Assembly (NCBI RefSeq): GCF_000381745.1
Contig: NZ_KB906993.1
Span: 1 to 64,000 of the forward strand
Reading direction: 5' to 3'
Length of the DNA: 64,000 nucleotides
DNA from: Psychromonas ossibalaenae ATCC BAA-1528
GTDB lineage: Bacteria; Pseudomonadota; Gammaproteobacteria; Enterobacterales; Psychromonadaceae
Position 1 is the stretch's first letter; each line of letters begins with the position of its first letter. The notes beneath the pieces were generated by a model. That model saw nothing but the letters and a program-made list of their open reading frames with translations. It did no database searches and was not told the DNA's origin. This document shows positions 52,683 to 62,278 of this stretch, in pieces. Both the position numbers and the translations under genes were made by a program.

Positions 52683-53483
52683 TTGGAATTAGAGATATAT
52701 CAGGTCGATTCATTTACCACAGAGCCCTTTAAAGGTAATCCTGCTGGGGTTTGCATAACAGAACAAGCTCTTGATCAGGATATTATGTTTTCTATCGCTG
52801 AAGAAATGGCGGTTTCGGAAACGGCCTTCTTATCATTAAGTGATATGAGGTTAAGATGGTTTACCCCCAAGGTAGAAGTCTGTCTGTGTGGCCATGGCAC
52901 ATTGGCGATGGCACATGTGTTAAAGGAAAAGGGGATGACTTCAGCCGGTGATACATTAGTTTTCAATACGGTGTCGGGGGCTTTATTGGTCACGATACAA
53001 GAGCAGACTATCGAAATGGATTTTCCATCACCGATTCTCAATATTTGTACGCCTCCCAATAAGAAGCTATTAAATTTCCTAGGGATTGATTCAGAGCGAG
53101 TGATTTCCTTTGCTGAGTTTGATTCGAAGAATTTAATTGAAATTGACTCTGAACAAGCATTGTTGGATTTAACCCCTAACTTTGCTGCTTTAAAGGAATT
53201 AAACGGCCGTGGGGTCGTTGTTACTGTAAAATCGGCTGCAAGTGAATTAGACTTTATTTCTCGATACTTTGCTCCCTGGGTTGGTGTAAATGAAGATCCA
53301 GTTACTGGTTCTGCGCATTGCGCTTTAGCCGTTTACTGGGAGGAAAAGCTTCAAAAATCTAAACTTAAAGGTTACCAAGCATCGGAACGAGGTGGTTTCG
53401 TCGATGTTGAGTTGTTACCAGATAATCGAGTGCAAATAACCGGGACTGCAGTAACCACACTGCGAGGAACATTATACGTTTGA
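52683..53483 (+). CDS. PhzF-family isomerase
   Basis: 266 aa, starting at a TTG at 52683 (MELEIYQVDSFTTEPFKGNPAGVCIT). PhzF-fold hallmarks: FTTEPFKGNPAGV, MAVSETAFL (with the conserved catalytic Glu), RWFTPKVEVCLCGHGTLAMAHVL, and VGVNEDPVTGSAHCALAVYW with the G-S-A-H motif, then RGGFVDVEL. The N-terminal Asp-to-Glu-type pocket is kept. Members isomerise small molecules; only a few make phenazines, and no other phz genes are here. It is presumably a cytosolic dimer. Confidence 0.9.
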   Translation: MELEIYQVDSFTTEPFKGNPAGVCITEQALDQDIMFSIAEEMAVSETAFLSLSDMRLRWFTPKVEVCLCGHGTLAMAHVLKEKGMTSAGDTLVFNTVSGALLVTIQEQTIEMDFPSPILNICTPPNKKLLNFLGIDSERVISFAEFDSKNLIEIDSEQALLDLTPNFAALKELNGRGVVVTVKSAASELDFISRYFAPWVGVNEDPVTGSAHCALAVYWEEKLQKSKLKGYQASERGGFVDVELLPDNRVQITGTAVTTLRGTLYV

Positions 53484-53514
53484 TTTATAATGACGGGTTA
53501 TTACAGCAAATAGA

Positions 53515-53540
53515 TTCCGTGCTCCATCGGCACGGAAAAT
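53515..53540 (+). terminator. Hairpin terminator after the phzF-like gene
   Basis: TTCCGTGC (53515-53522) and GCACGGAA (53530-53537) form an 8-bp stem with a 7-nt loop, 31 nt after the stop; the tail is A-rich rather than T-rich, so it may serve the other strand. Confidence 0.5.
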
Positions 53541-53724
53541 GAAGCAGCTAATAATATTTCTGTTGGTGACTTATAATGATTAGTGGTCATCGACACGAGC
53601 TAAGCTGGTTTTCTGCATAAGCAAAAGTACATGATGTACTGCACTTACAAGTTCTGAAATGGATGAATTTAGAGACTAATTCATTGCTGGTGTAAAATTC
53701 AAATTAAATAGCGGGCATGTAACA

Positions 53725-53758
53725 GTGTCAGAACTTAACACAAGTGTCAGAACTTAAC
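53725..53758. repeat. Two 15-bp direct repeats before a methyltransferase gene
   Basis: GTGTCAGAACTTAAC occurs at 53725-53739 and again at 53744-53758 (19-bp period), ending 22 nt before the start codon. It could be a duplicated operator or a simple slippage product. Confidence 0.55.
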
Positions 53759-53780
53759 GCTTCTTACAGGAGTAATAGTA

Positions 53781-54365
53781 TTGAACAATGAATGGGACGA
53801 ATTTGCTGAAGGATGGGATATCGATGCCTCAGTACAAGAGTATGCTGTTAAGGCATTCGAAAAGCTAACAGATGTCATCGCTCTTGATGGTCTATCTGTC
53901 TTTGACTTTGGTTGTGGTACCGGCAGCCTTACTCAGCTCCTTAGCCCCAATGTAAAAGAAATTGTTGCCCTTGATGGTTCATCTGAAATGATCAAACGTC
54001 TGGATAAAAAAAATCTGAGTAATGTTTCAACTATCTCAGGCTTTTTGACTCAAGGTGTGATTGACAGTGATCCGCAACTGAGCAATCAGTTTGATTTAAT
54101 AGTGGCTTCATCGGTTTGTGGTTTTTTACCTGATTATGAAATGACACTTGGCCTGTTAAAGGGCCTTTTAAAAACCGGCGGTGTATTTGTGCAGTGGGAC
54201 TGGCTGTCAAAAGATGAGTCCTCTGGAACAGGGTTATCTGAAGATAGGGTGTTAGATACTCTCAACGCAAATGGATTCATTGATATTCGAATGAATAAAG
54301 CATTCGAAATGAGTAATTCAAAAGGCACAATGACGGTATTGATGGCGATTGGAAAAAATAGCTAA
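53781..54365 (+). CDS. Class I SAM-dependent methyltransferase
   Basis: 194 aa from a TTG at 53781 with AGGAG 8 nt upstream. It begins MNNEWDEFAEGWDIDASVQEYAVKAFEKL; motif I is LSVFDFGCGTGSLTQLL, motif II EIVALDGSSEMIKRL, and later FDLIVASSVCGFLPDY and GGVFVQWDWL. A small-molecule Methyltransf_11/25 type. The N-terminal WDEFAEGWD is typical of a subgroup widespread in marine gammaproteobacteria. It is monocistronic and may be controlled through the 19-bp repeats directly upstream. Confidence 0.85.
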   Translation: MNNEWDEFAEGWDIDASVQEYAVKAFEKLTDVIALDGLSVFDFGCGTGSLTQLLSPNVKEIVALDGSSEMIKRLDKKNLSNVSTISGFLTQGVIDSDPQLSNQFDLIVASSVCGFLPDYEMTLGLLKGLLKTGGVFVQWDWLSKDESSGTGLSEDRVLDTLNANGFIDIRMNKAFEMSNSKGTMTVLMAIGKNS

Positions 54366-54573
54366 AGATTCTGAACATTGCGTCTTTAGCTGCATGCTTT
54401 CATTAGTTAAATAAACGCCGAACGGAATGTACGTTGAGACATGTGGCTTAGAAAACGGAAGGCCGGGAAGCGTATTTCTTTCAGTATGTTGATACAGCTT
54501 ACTCCAAAAGGCAATAGGCATTCCCGTAGGGCCGTAGGGACGAGATATTCCCCATTTTCAGAAGCAGGACGAT

Positions 54574-55116
54574 ATGTCATTAGCGGTATTAAAACGAGAA
54601 GACTTCCTTTATCAGCCTTGTTATTGCGAGGAAAATATCTGGCACCTTTGTCAACATAAGCAGTTTAAAAATAGCTGTATCATATTTATCGCCAGCAAAG
54701 GGGGCTCTTTTCCGATGCTGAATCAGCGCGCTATGGACAACCCGTCAATGCCTGTTTATTGGGATTATCATGTTATTTTACTGGTTTTATCTGAAAAGAA
54801 TACAGTTCTAGACTTTGACACAAGCCTGCCGTTTAGTATTGATGTAGACACTTATTTTAGTCGTTCCTTTTTAGATAATAAGTTACTTAGCATTAAAGAA
54901 ATGCCATTGTTTAGAGTTGTCCCTGCCAGTGAATTCATTACAGTATTTTCATCAGATCGCAGCCATATGAAAACAGACTCTGGCTGGTACGCACCACCAC
55001 CAGATTGGCCGCTCATTAGAGAAAATGAAACTAACTTATCTGATTTCATTGATATGACCAACAATGAAATAGGAGAAGTGCTTACTTATGATGATGTGTT
55101 AGAGCGTTTTTCATAG
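54574..55116 (+). CDS. Protein N-terminal glutamine amidohydrolase (NTAQ1-like)
   Basis: 180 aa; AGGACGAT precedes the ATG. The family motifs are clear: YQPCYCEENIWHL with the catalytic Cys (residues 16-18), PVYWDYHVILLV with the catalytic His (66), VLDFDTSLPF with the catalytic Asp (82), FRVVPASEF, FSSDRSHM, and WYAPPPDWPLI. The enzyme turns an N-terminal Gln of a protein into Glu, and in eukaryotes this feeds the Arg/N-degron pathway. Bacterial members are uncommon. In bacteria an N-terminal Glu can be tagged by Aat/Bpt transferases, so an N-degron function is conceivable but unproven. Confidence 0.85.
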   Translation: MSLAVLKREDFLYQPCYCEENIWHLCQHKQFKNSCIIFIASKGGSFPMLNQRAMDNPSMPVYWDYHVILLVLSEKNTVLDFDTSLPFSIDVDTYFSRSFLDNKLLSIKEMPLFRVVPASEFITVFSSDRSHMKTDSGWYAPPPDWPLIRENETNLSDFIDMTNNEIGEVLTYDDVLERFS

Positions 55117-55262
55117 CAGTACTTATCTTCTATTATCGTGCAGAGGAGTAGATACAGTTAGCGTTAGTGCCAAATCTAATGTACATAAAGTACGAATGTA
55201 GACTTACTAAATAAAAACATTAAGCTGTAGTTATTACATAAACCATGGGATCCACAGTTCAT

Positions 55263-55886
55263 ATGACAAGACCTATTTTATATTACGTTTATGATCCTAT
55301 GTGCAGCTGGTGCTGGGGGTATCGACCAACCTGGCTAGCACTACAAGAACAACTGAAAACGACACTGGAAATACGATACCGTGTTGGTGGGTTGGCACCC
55401 GATTCAGACGAATTGATGCCGGTTGAGATGCAGACCTTCTTACAGCAGACATGGCAGAAAATTTCATCCGAGTTAGGCACACAGTTTAACTTTGATTTCT
55501 GGCGGCAGTGCCAGCCGAGACGTTCAACCTATCCGGCATGTCGCGCCGTTTTGATTGCGCGTGAGGCCGGATTAGAACAAGCCATGTATTGTGCAGTGCA
55601 GCAAGCCTATTATCTGCACGCAAAGAATCCTTCAGACAGCGATTTGTTAGTGGAGCTCGCCGTTTCTGTGGGGATCAATGGTCAGCTGTTTGAGCAGAAA
55701 CTTAACAGTGTTGAAATAAATCAGCAGCTGTTGACTGAAATTGAACAGGCCAGAAAGTTGCCCATTCAAGGTTTTCCATCATTGGTTTTAGCCGTTAACA
55801 ATCAGCTTTTTCCTATTCCGGTAGATTACAAGCATTGGCAAAGCAGTTATGAGGCTATTACCAGCCGTTTATTGATCGCAGATTAA
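55263..55886 (+). CDS. DsbA-family thioredoxin-fold protein (COG3531 type)
   Basis: 207 aa from the ATG at 55263 (MTRPILYYVYDPMCSWCWGYRPTW); an in-frame ATG at 55245 adds six residues. The redox motif is CSWCWG (residues 14-19) and the cis-Pro region QGFPSLVLAV. It has no signal peptide, so it works in the cytoplasm, like FrnE-type or 2-hydroxychromene-isomerase-fold proteins rather than periplasmic DsbA. The helical insertion (about 60-140) contains RSTYPACRAVLIAREAGLE, a conserved family block. It converges with the anti-sigma gene 5 nt away. Confidence 0.85.
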   Translation: MTRPILYYVYDPMCSWCWGYRPTWLALQEQLKTTLEIRYRVGGLAPDSDELMPVEMQTFLQQTWQKISSELGTQFNFDFWRQCQPRRSTYPACRAVLIAREAGLEQAMYCAVQQAYYLHAKNPSDSDLLVELAVSVGINGQLFEQKLNSVEINQQLLTEIEQARKLPIQGFPSLVLAVNNQLFPIPVDYKHWQSSYEAITSRLLIAD

Positions 55887-55890
55887 CTTT

Positions 55891-56982
55891 TCATTTTTCT
55901 GCAATATAAGTTATCTCTGCAAAGGGCTGTCTTTTATCTTGGCGGCTTTTGTTGAGCTCGAAACTGTTTTTATTTAAACGATATAAAACCGGTATTTGCT
56001 CGTTGCTGAACAGTTCAATCACATAACTGCTGTGGTTTTCCTGCAGCAGCCGCCAATATAAAGTATTTTGCTTAGACTGCACCTGCAGTGCTTTATATTT
56101 TTCATGCGACAAAACAATCGGGGGTAAAGGCGTATTTAACGTTTGTTTACTTAGTTGTCTGTCTTTAACCGAAGCCTTTTGTTTAGCCTTAGCCGCCAGA
56201 CGGTGCTTTTGCTGAGCTTGTTCAGCAAACATTTGTTCCTGCGCAGCTGTTGTTAAATCATTACTGGCCAGCATGTCTGCTTTTGTTTCTTTTTCAGCTG
56301 CTATAACAAACTCGGCTTCTGCGCTCTGTGGCGAAGCTCCTGCTGAAGGTTCACTGGCTATTTCATCTTTAGACTGCTGAACAGCACTGCTTTTAATACC
56401 TTTTTTATGGGGGGAAGCAGGCACTTCTACGGATGCAGTCAGCGACGGTTCATTTTCTACAAAAACATCATCAAACTCTTCAACAAGCATTTCTTCTTTA
56501 AATGCTTGTTTTGCAACTAAAGGGCGAACTGTTTCATCACTGAGAGTGCGTACCCCCATTTCTGCTGGAGCAGCTAACGACTCACTTTGCTTAGCTTTAG
56601 TGACATGCTCCATCGATACTAACGGGGCTTTATATTCAGGGTTAATCGGGCCGTTTAGCTGATGGTTAACAATTAGCCCGACTAACAGAAAAGAAGCCGC
56701 CGTTGCCGCCGGGTAGTACCAGGCCATTTTTTTACGTTTTTCAGCAGGGCGGTTCAGCGCTTGTTTTTTATCGTCAGTTTGTCCGTCTGCTGTTTTTTCA
56801 CTATGCAGTGTCGGTTTAGCCTTCACCGCTTTATGTGCCGCAGCGAGAATAGACTGGTCTAGCTGTTCACTAGGCTGCTCGGCTGTATAATCTCCATTAT
56901 GATCAGACAAATCATCATAAAGTGACTGTATAAAGGCCTGGTCTTCTGCCAGTGCTTTATCATCCTGCTTGTTAGTTGCCAT
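55891..56982 (-). CDS. Predicted membrane anti-sigma factor
   Basis: 363 aa. A cytoplasmic N-terminus (about 1-85, acidic then basic) is followed by one membrane helix (about 86-105, AWYYPAATAASFLLVGLIV), a long Ala/Glu/Lys-rich low-complexity periplasmic stretch and a small C-terminal domain (LSHEKYKALQVQSKQNTLYWRLLQENHSSYVIELF). No zinc-binding HxxxCxxC motif is seen. Placement directly after an ECF sigma gene, with 11 nt overlap, is the main reason for the call. The sigma-binding region should be the N-terminal 85 residues. Confidence 0.65.
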   Translation of the reverse strand: MATNKQDDKALAEDQAFIQSLYDDLSDHNGDYTAEQPSEQLDQSILAAAHKAVKAKPTLHSEKTADGQTDDKKQALNRPAEKRKKMAWYYPAATAASFLLVGLIVNHQLNGPINPEYKAPLVSMEHVTKAKQSESLAAPAEMGVRTLSDETVRPLVAKQAFKEEMLVEEFDDVFVENEPSLTASVEVPASPHKKGIKSSAVQQSKDEIASEPSAGASPQSAEAEFVIAAEKETKADMLASNDLTTAAQEQMFAEQAQQKHRLAAKAKQKASVKDRQLSKQTLNTPLPPIVLSHEKYKALQVQSKQNTLYWRLLQENHSSYVIELFSNEQIPVLYRLNKNSFELNKSRQDKRQPFAEITYIAEK

Positions 56983-57580
56983 AAAAACTTAACCCCTTAC
57001 GCATTTTCTGTAACGCATAGCGCCAGCAGCTTTTCACTTTTTCTTTGTTCTGAAAGGTTATCTCGGCAATATCATCAATGCTGAACCCCGCTTCTTGTTT
57101 TAATAAAAAGACTTCCCGCTGCTCATAAGGTAAAGCCGCTATCTGCTGCTTTAACGCGGCTGCTAATGTTTGATTGTCCGCCACATCAAGCTGCGAGTCA
57201 TGATTACTTTCCGTTACTTGCTGCGTTATATTGCTCTCTTGATTTTCTAAGTTTTCTTCGTTCTGCTGTTGTTCAAGTAACACACTTTTCTTTTGTGCGT
57301 GATCAATCGCGATACGCCGGGCAATGGTAAATAGGTAAGTAGTGAATAATGCATTAGCCTGATAACCTGCCCGGTTATTAATAAGTTTAAGCCAGGTATC
57401 GTGGCACAGATCTTCGGCCACGGCAGTGGTCAAATTCTGCCGGATAAAAAAGCGGTAAACAGCCGTTTTATGCCTGCTATAAAGCCGATCAAACGCCGCC
57501 GCATCTCCCTCTGCATAGGCAAGCATCAGTGTTTGATCGAGTTGTTGGCGGCTTTTATTTCCCTGAGCCTTCGCGTCCAA
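56972..57580 (-). CDS. ECF-type sigma-70 family sigma factor
   Basis: 202 aa. Region 2 is AYAEGDAAAFDRLYSRHKTAVYRFFIRQNLTTAVAEDLCHDTWLKLI, continuing TYLFTIARRIAIDHAQKK (region 2.4). A Gln/Glu/Asn-rich linker follows, then region 4 IAALPYEQREVFLLKQEAGFSIDDIAEITFQNKEKVKSCWRYALQKMRKGL. It directs RNA polymerase to a stress regulon, probably including its own operon. The gene lies 56 nt downstream of the VWA gene and overlaps the anti-sigma gene. The linker is longer than usual for ECF factors. Confidence 0.9.
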   Translation of the reverse strand: MDAKAQGNKSRQQLDQTLMLAYAEGDAAAFDRLYSRHKTAVYRFFIRQNLTTAVAEDLCHDTWLKLINNRAGYQANALFTTYLFTIARRIAIDHAQKKSVLLEQQQNEENLENQESNITQQVTESNHDSQLDVADNQTLAAALKQQIAALPYEQREVFLLKQEAGFSIDDIAEITFQNKEKVKSCWRYALQKMRKGLSFYGN

Positions 57581-57636
57581 TCCCTTACCCTTATATTGAT
57601 AACTACTCTCTGTTACTGCTCACTCTATCACTAAAC

Positions 57637-59523
57637 TTACTGTTTTAAACTCGGTTTTTCAGCAAGCTGCGGCGTTAAGGCATCAGCGAGTTTAACTATA
57701 TTAATAAATTCACCACGGTAGCCGTGTTTATCCAGCCCCTTACTTTGTTGTGCAAGCTTAATGACTTTGGTGATGTCCATGCTGGAAAGGTGCTCTCCGC
57801 CGCGTAACAGCTGGCCGAAACCGGCAACAGCAGCAGAAAATTGAAAGGTCTCACTGGTATCCTGCAAAGATGTCTTAATATCAGCAGAGTTAATGGGAAT
57901 TTCAATCAATTTACTGCTGTTCTGCTGTGGTAATTTATAACGTAATTTCAAAAAAGCCAGCTCGTTAAGTACATCTGCGTTTTCATTTAGCGCAGTAGTC
58001 TGTTGTTTTTTGTTATGTGCAGACTGGTAGCGCAGCGGATCGACACTTTGATTTGCCGAACCCCGTAAACTGATTTCATAAATTGCAGTCACCGTATGAC
58101 CCGCACCAATATCACCCGCATCAATTTTATCGTTGTTAAAATCTTCACGTTTTAAAGCGCGAGTTTCATAACCTATCAGGCGATATTCACTGACAATACT
58201 AGGATTAAATTCAACCTGAATTTTTACATCTTTAGCAATAGTGACCAGGGTAGACGAAAGCTCTTCTACTAACACTTTACGTGCCTCGTTAAGGTTATCA
58301 ATGTAAAACGCATTGCCGTTACCATTTTGTGCCAGTTCCTGCATCAATGCATCATTATAATTGCCGCGCCCGAAACCTAAAATACTTAAGGAAACACCGG
58401 ATTTTCTCTGCTGCTCAACTCTATTTTTTAAGGCCTGCTGATTGACCATGCCGACATTAAAGTCGCCGTCGGTGGCTAAAATAACGCGGTTAATGCCGTC
58501 TTTAATAAATGACTGTTTAGCAAGGCTATAAGCCAGTTCGATACCTGCACCACCGTTAGTTGAACCGCCGGCCGATAACCGTGTTAAGGCATCGGCAATG
58601 GCAGCATTGTTGTCCCCCTTAGTTGGTTCAAGTACCGTGCCCGCAGCGCCGGCATAAACGACAATAGCAACGCTGTCGTTCTCGGTAAGTTGTCTGCTTA
58701 ACATTTTCAGTGCATTTTTTAATAAACCCAGTTTATTCGCACTGTTCATCGAGCCTGACACATCCACCAGAAACACTAAATTTGCAGCCGGTCTTGCTGA
58801 GTCCTGCATTTTGTCACCTTGAATTCCAATATGTATTAAGTGTTTTTGTGCATTAAAGGGGCTGGGGCCGATTTCGCTGTAAACTGAAAAAGGCCCGGTC
58901 TCCGGCTGCGCATAATTATAGGAAAAATAGTTGATCATCTCTTCTACTCGTACCGCATCAGAAGGGGGCAGGGTTCCTTGATTCAGAATACGACGTACGT
59001 TGGAATAGGACGCTGTATCTACATCAATAGAAAAGGTAGATACAGGCTGTTCTGCTGTTAAATTGAACGGATTATCTGCATTGTGCGAGTAGTTTTCACG
59101 ATTGCTAAACGGCATGACCGGTGCTGATGTATTATGAGAAAGATGATGGCGAACAGAAGACTGCCCAGCGGCCATTTTAACCTTTGCACTTTCCATATAG
59201 GCAGCTTTTCTTTGAGCATGTATTTTTTCTTCTAACTTAACCACCTGCTGCCGTGCTTTCTCGGCATGCTGAATAACCTGATCATCACTTTTTACTGAAC
59301 GTAAGCTTTGATCTGCTAGTTGTTCACTTTCTAGCGCATCAACTTCTCTTACATCTGCCGATGCTGTACCTGTTTCCTTATCTTTGTTTAACAACTGTTC
59401 TTTCTGTTCGCCATTGTTCGTGGTGTTAGGGCTGCCCACTTGTGGACTTGGGCCGCAAGCTGCAACTAACAATACACTGGAAAGCGCGGCTGCTATTGCT
59501 GATTTCTGCATCGAATATTTCAT
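57637..59523 (-). CDS. YfbK-like von Willebrand factor A lipoprotein
   Basis: 628 aa from the ATG at 59523, with GGAG 8 nt upstream. The signal peptide ends in the lipobox LLVAACG (Cys about residue 23), so it is a lipoprotein. The order matches E. coli YfbK: an N-terminal segment with NPFNLTAEQPVSTFSIDVDTASYSNVRRILNQG, then a VWA domain with the MIDAS motif DVSGSMNSANK, T and ATDGDFNVG, and the YfbK C-terminal domain FAAAVAGFGQLLRGG. VWA domains bind Mg2+ and protein ligands. Being first in the operon with sigma and anti-sigma, it may sense or act at the envelope. Confidence 0.88.
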   Translation of the reverse strand: MKYSMQKSAIAAALSSVLLVAACGPSPQVGSPNTTNNGEQKEQLLNKDKETGTASADVREVDALESEQLADQSLRSVKSDDQVIQHAEKARQQVVKLEEKIHAQRKAAYMESAKVKMAAGQSSVRHHLSHNTSAPVMPFSNRENYSHNADNPFNLTAEQPVSTFSIDVDTASYSNVRRILNQGTLPPSDAVRVEEMINYFSYNYAQPETGPFSVYSEIGPSPFNAQKHLIHIGIQGDKMQDSARPAANLVFLVDVSGSMNSANKLGLLKNALKMLSRQLTENDSVAIVVYAGAAGTVLEPTKGDNNAAIADALTRLSAGGSTNGGAGIELAYSLAKQSFIKDGINRVILATDGDFNVGMVNQQALKNRVEQQRKSGVSLSILGFGRGNYNDALMQELAQNGNGNAFYIDNLNEARKVLVEELSSTLVTIAKDVKIQVEFNPSIVSEYRLIGYETRALKREDFNNDKIDAGDIGAGHTVTAIYEISLRGSANQSVDPLRYQSAHNKKQQTTALNENADVLNELAFLKLRYKLPQQNSSKLIEIPINSADIKTSLQDTSETFQFSAAVAGFGQLLRGGEHLSSMDITKVIKLAQQSKGLDKHGYRGEFINIVKLADALTPQLAEKPSLKQ

Positions 59524-59811
59524 TGTTATTCTCCGTATATGACTCATTGCTGTTGTTTGTTGTAATACAGTTACTAGCTATAAACGGATGAAGTTTAAAA
59601 AGGGGTTAATTAATTTTGAGATTATTTGTAAAAACAAGAAACGGAGTTTCAAATCCTTTTTAAGCTGCTCGATTAATTTGATCATTCATATATTGATGAC
59701 TTCGACTTTCCCATTATTAAACAGCGGCCTGTTAGCGGTTTTACAAGCTATAAATACCGCGTTTAAGCCCCGATTTACGTAACTTATTCTATAATTATCT
59801 TGAGGAAAAAA

Positions 59812-59916
59812 ATGATGTGTATGACCAATGCTGCGGGACCAATAAATCATTTTCGTAGTGCATTTAAAGACCACGTTTTAACCGCAGTTAAACAGTATTA
59901 TTTACAGGTCAAATAA
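59812..59916 (+). CDS. Possible 34-aa leader peptide before the chemoreceptor
   Basis: TTGAGGAAAAAA precedes the ATG, a fair ribosome site. The product MMCMTNAAGPINHFRSAFKDHVLTAVKQ... is amphipathic and ends 12 nt before the chemoreceptor start. I recognise no family. It may simply be an upstream frame that couples translation. Confidence 0.35.
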   Translation: MMCMTNAAGPINHFRSAFKDHVLTAVKQYYLQVK

Positions 59917-59928
59917 AAGGATATTGAC

Positions 59929-62070
59929 ATGTTTAGGAATTTAAAGTTTAAAAGTAAATTACTCGCCGGCTATGGATTAATATTGTCTCTGATGTTTATG
60001 ATCACCTTAGTGGTTTATTTCAGCATAAAATCGTTAGCAACAAATTTTTCCATGGTAGATCATACCCACAAAGTACTGGCGACGGCTTCAAGTATTGAAG
60101 CGGCAGGTGTGGATATGGAAACCGGCATGAGAGGTTACCTTCTTGCCGGTAAAAGTGAGTTTTTGACCCCCTACAAAAATGGTCACAATACCTTCACCGC
60201 GTTGATTAACTCTCTTTCTACGACAGTTTCGGATAATCCCGCACAAGTTACCTTATTGAAAGAGATATCAGCAACTATCAGTGACTGGCAGAATAATGTA
60301 ACAGAGCCGGTTATTAAATTAAGGACGGAAATTGGTGATTCTAAAACCATGAATGATTTGGCGGAGGTGGTTAAACAGGCAAAAGGGAAACAGTATTTCG
60401 ACAAATTTAGAGGGCAGCTAGCCACTTTTATCGAGCGAGAAAGAGTGCTGATGGAAAAACGTCAGGCACAAGCGAAAACTAGTATTGATATTATCGAACT
60501 TAAACAGCTAAACAGCTGGGTTGAACATACTTATCAGGTGATTTCGATGGCCGATGGCTTGGTTGCTTCTGCTGTGGATATGGAAACCGGTATGCGCGGT
60601 TTTCTACTTGCCGGACAAGATCAGTTTCTTACACCTTATAACAACGGTAAAAAGAGTTTTTATCAACTGATTGATGAATTATCACAAATGGTTGCAGATA
60701 ATCCCGCTCAGGTTGCATTATTAACTGAAAGCAAGGAAACAATTGATAACTGGATTCAACTGGTTGTTGAACATCAAATTGCCCTGCGCCGCGAAATTGG
60801 TGATGCAAAAACAATGGATGACGTGGCCGATTTGGTTGGTCAGGCTAGAGGCAAGGTTTACTTTGATAAATTCCGTGAGCAGATAAAAACCTTTAAAGAT
60901 CGCGAAAGCAGTTTAATGGCAGCGAGAAATGAATCATTAATCAATACAGAATCCATGGTTGTCAATACCACTATATTCGGTACGCTGACTGCAATTATCA
61001 TTGGGATTGCTGTTGCACTTTGGTTAACGCGTTACGTTATGAATTTATTAGGTGGTGAACCTACCTATATTGCTGAAATTGCTAAAAAAGTTTCCGACGG
61101 TGATCTCACCATGGTTTTACAAAGTGAAGGAACGCCAAAAGGGATATTCCTGGAAATGAAGAATATGATGGCGACACTGCAGGAGAAAGAGAATCTGGCG
61201 CATAAAATTGCGCAAGGTGAACTTGATCAATCGATCAAACTAGCTTCTGAGAAAGACTCATTAGGTCAGGCCTTACAGGCAATGACAGATAACCTAAACG
61301 AGGTATTAGGACAAACCCAGTTGGCCAGTCATGAAATTTCCCAGGGCAGCGAAAGCGTTTCCTTAAGCAGCACGGCGCTTTCTGACGGGGCATCGCAGCA
61401 GGCTACAAGTTTAGAAAACATTTCTTCTTCACTAAACGAATTGACTACACAAATCACTGTCAATGCAGAAAACGCTGACCGGGCGCGTGAACTTGCCTCT
61501 CAAGCTCAATCAGCAGCACAAGACGGCAGTGGTAAAATGGAAATGATGATGCTGGCAATGTCTGAAATTTCCGAGGCAACGAAAAGCATCGGCACTTTTA
61601 TTACCACCATAGATGAAATTGCCGCGCAGACTAATTTACTCGCTTTAAATGCAGCTATTGAAGCTGCACGAGCAGGAGAACAAGGGCGAGGTTTTGCGGT
61701 GGTTGCCGATGAAGTCCGCAGCTTAGCAAGCAGAAGTACACAGGCGGCCGAAGAGACTTCGAAACTGATCTCCGGATCCATTTCGAAAACTCAAAACGGC
61801 AGCGAAATTGCCAGTGAAACAGCTGAAAGCCTGAACATGATATTTGACAGTATTAGCCAGACATCTCAACTTGTTGATGAAATTGCTAATGCGAGTAATG
61901 AGCAGGCAACGGGAGCCGATACTATTAATCAAGGAGTCGGCGAAATCGATAATGTCACTCAACAAAATAACGCAACGGCTCAAGAAAGTGCGGCGGCTGC
62001 CGAACAGTTGTCTTCACAGGCTGAGCAGCTGCAGCGTATGCTGGCACGCTTCAAACTGGCAGGCCTCTAA
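59929..62070 (+). CDS. Methyl-accepting chemotaxis protein with two CHASE3 domains
   Basis: 713 aa. One membrane helix at about 13-33; two periplasmic CHASE3-like repeats (about 45-180 and 200-335), each with VDMETGMRG[Y/F]LLAG and a KTM-D--A--V-QA-GK-YFDKFR segment; a second helix at about 345-367; HAMP-type linker ([20 protein letters not shown]); and the signalling domain with the hairpin tip [40 protein letters not shown]. It ends without a CheR-docking pentapeptide. It controls CheA through CheW. The ligand is unknown. AAAGG lies 6-10 nt upstream of the ATG. Confidence 0.92.
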   Translation: MFRNLKFKSKLLAGYGLILSLMFMITLVVYFSIKSLATNFSMVDHTHKVLATASSIEAAGVDMETGMRGYLLAGKSEFLTPYKNGHNTFTALINSLSTTVSDNPAQVTLLKEISATISDWQNNVTEPVIKLRTEIGDSKTMNDLAEVVKQAKGKQYFDKFRGQLATFIERERVLMEKRQAQAKTSIDIIELKQLNSWVEHTYQVISMADGLVASAVDMETGMRGFLLAGQDQFLTPYNNGKKSFYQLIDELSQMVADNPAQVALLTESKETIDNWIQLVVEHQIALRREIGDAKTMDDVADLVGQARGKVYFDKFREQIKTFKDRESSLMAARNESLINTESMVVNTTIFGTLTAIIIGIAVALWLTRYVMNLLGGEPTYIAEIAKKVSDGDLTMVLQSEGTPKGIFLEMKNMMATLQEKENLAHKIAQGELDQSIKLASEKDSLGQALQAMTDNLNEVLGQTQLASHEISQGSESVSLSSTALSDGASQQATSLENISSSLNELTTQITVNAENADRARELASQAQSAAQDGSGKMEMMMLAMSEISEATKSIGTFITTIDEIAAQTNLLALNAAIEAARAGEQGRGFAVVADEVRSLASRSTQAAEETSKLISGSISKTQNGSEIASETAESLNMIFDSISQTSQLVDEIANASNEQATGADTINQGVGEIDNVTQQNNATAQESAAAAEQLSSQAEQLQRMLARFKLAGL

Positions 62071-62074
62071 CCTT

Positions 62075-62135
62075 CAGTAAGTCTCAATTAAACAGTGCTG
62101 ATAAATAGCATTGATTTAATTGAGCCTTACTGTTT
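62075..62135 (+). terminator. Rho-independent terminator after the chemoreceptor
   Basis: CAGTAAGTCTCAATTAAA (62075-62092) pairs with TTTAATTGAGCCTTACTG (62115-62132), 17 of 18 positions, then TTTC. Confidence 0.8.
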
Positions 62136-62278
62136 CTGCCGAATTAAATAATTAATACATTGAAGGAGGCTGCTCAATTCCATTGATTATCAAACAACTT
62201 ATAAGTTTGTAAACTTAACCAGTAAAGGCAGTTTGAGCTAATCTGATAATATAAAAAAGTATTACGGCGGTAGTTTCA

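Noticed and set aside
52683-53483. Phenazine biosynthesis
   Set aside because: A PhzF-fold protein alone does not indicate phenazine synthesis; no other phz genes are present.
59555-59569. Ter-like site GTTTGTTGTAATACA upstream of the VWA gene
   Set aside because: It resembles the E. coli Ter core, but other equally partial matches (for example near 50740, inside the EthD remnant) show that chance matches are common; the binding site of this divergent Tus is unknown.
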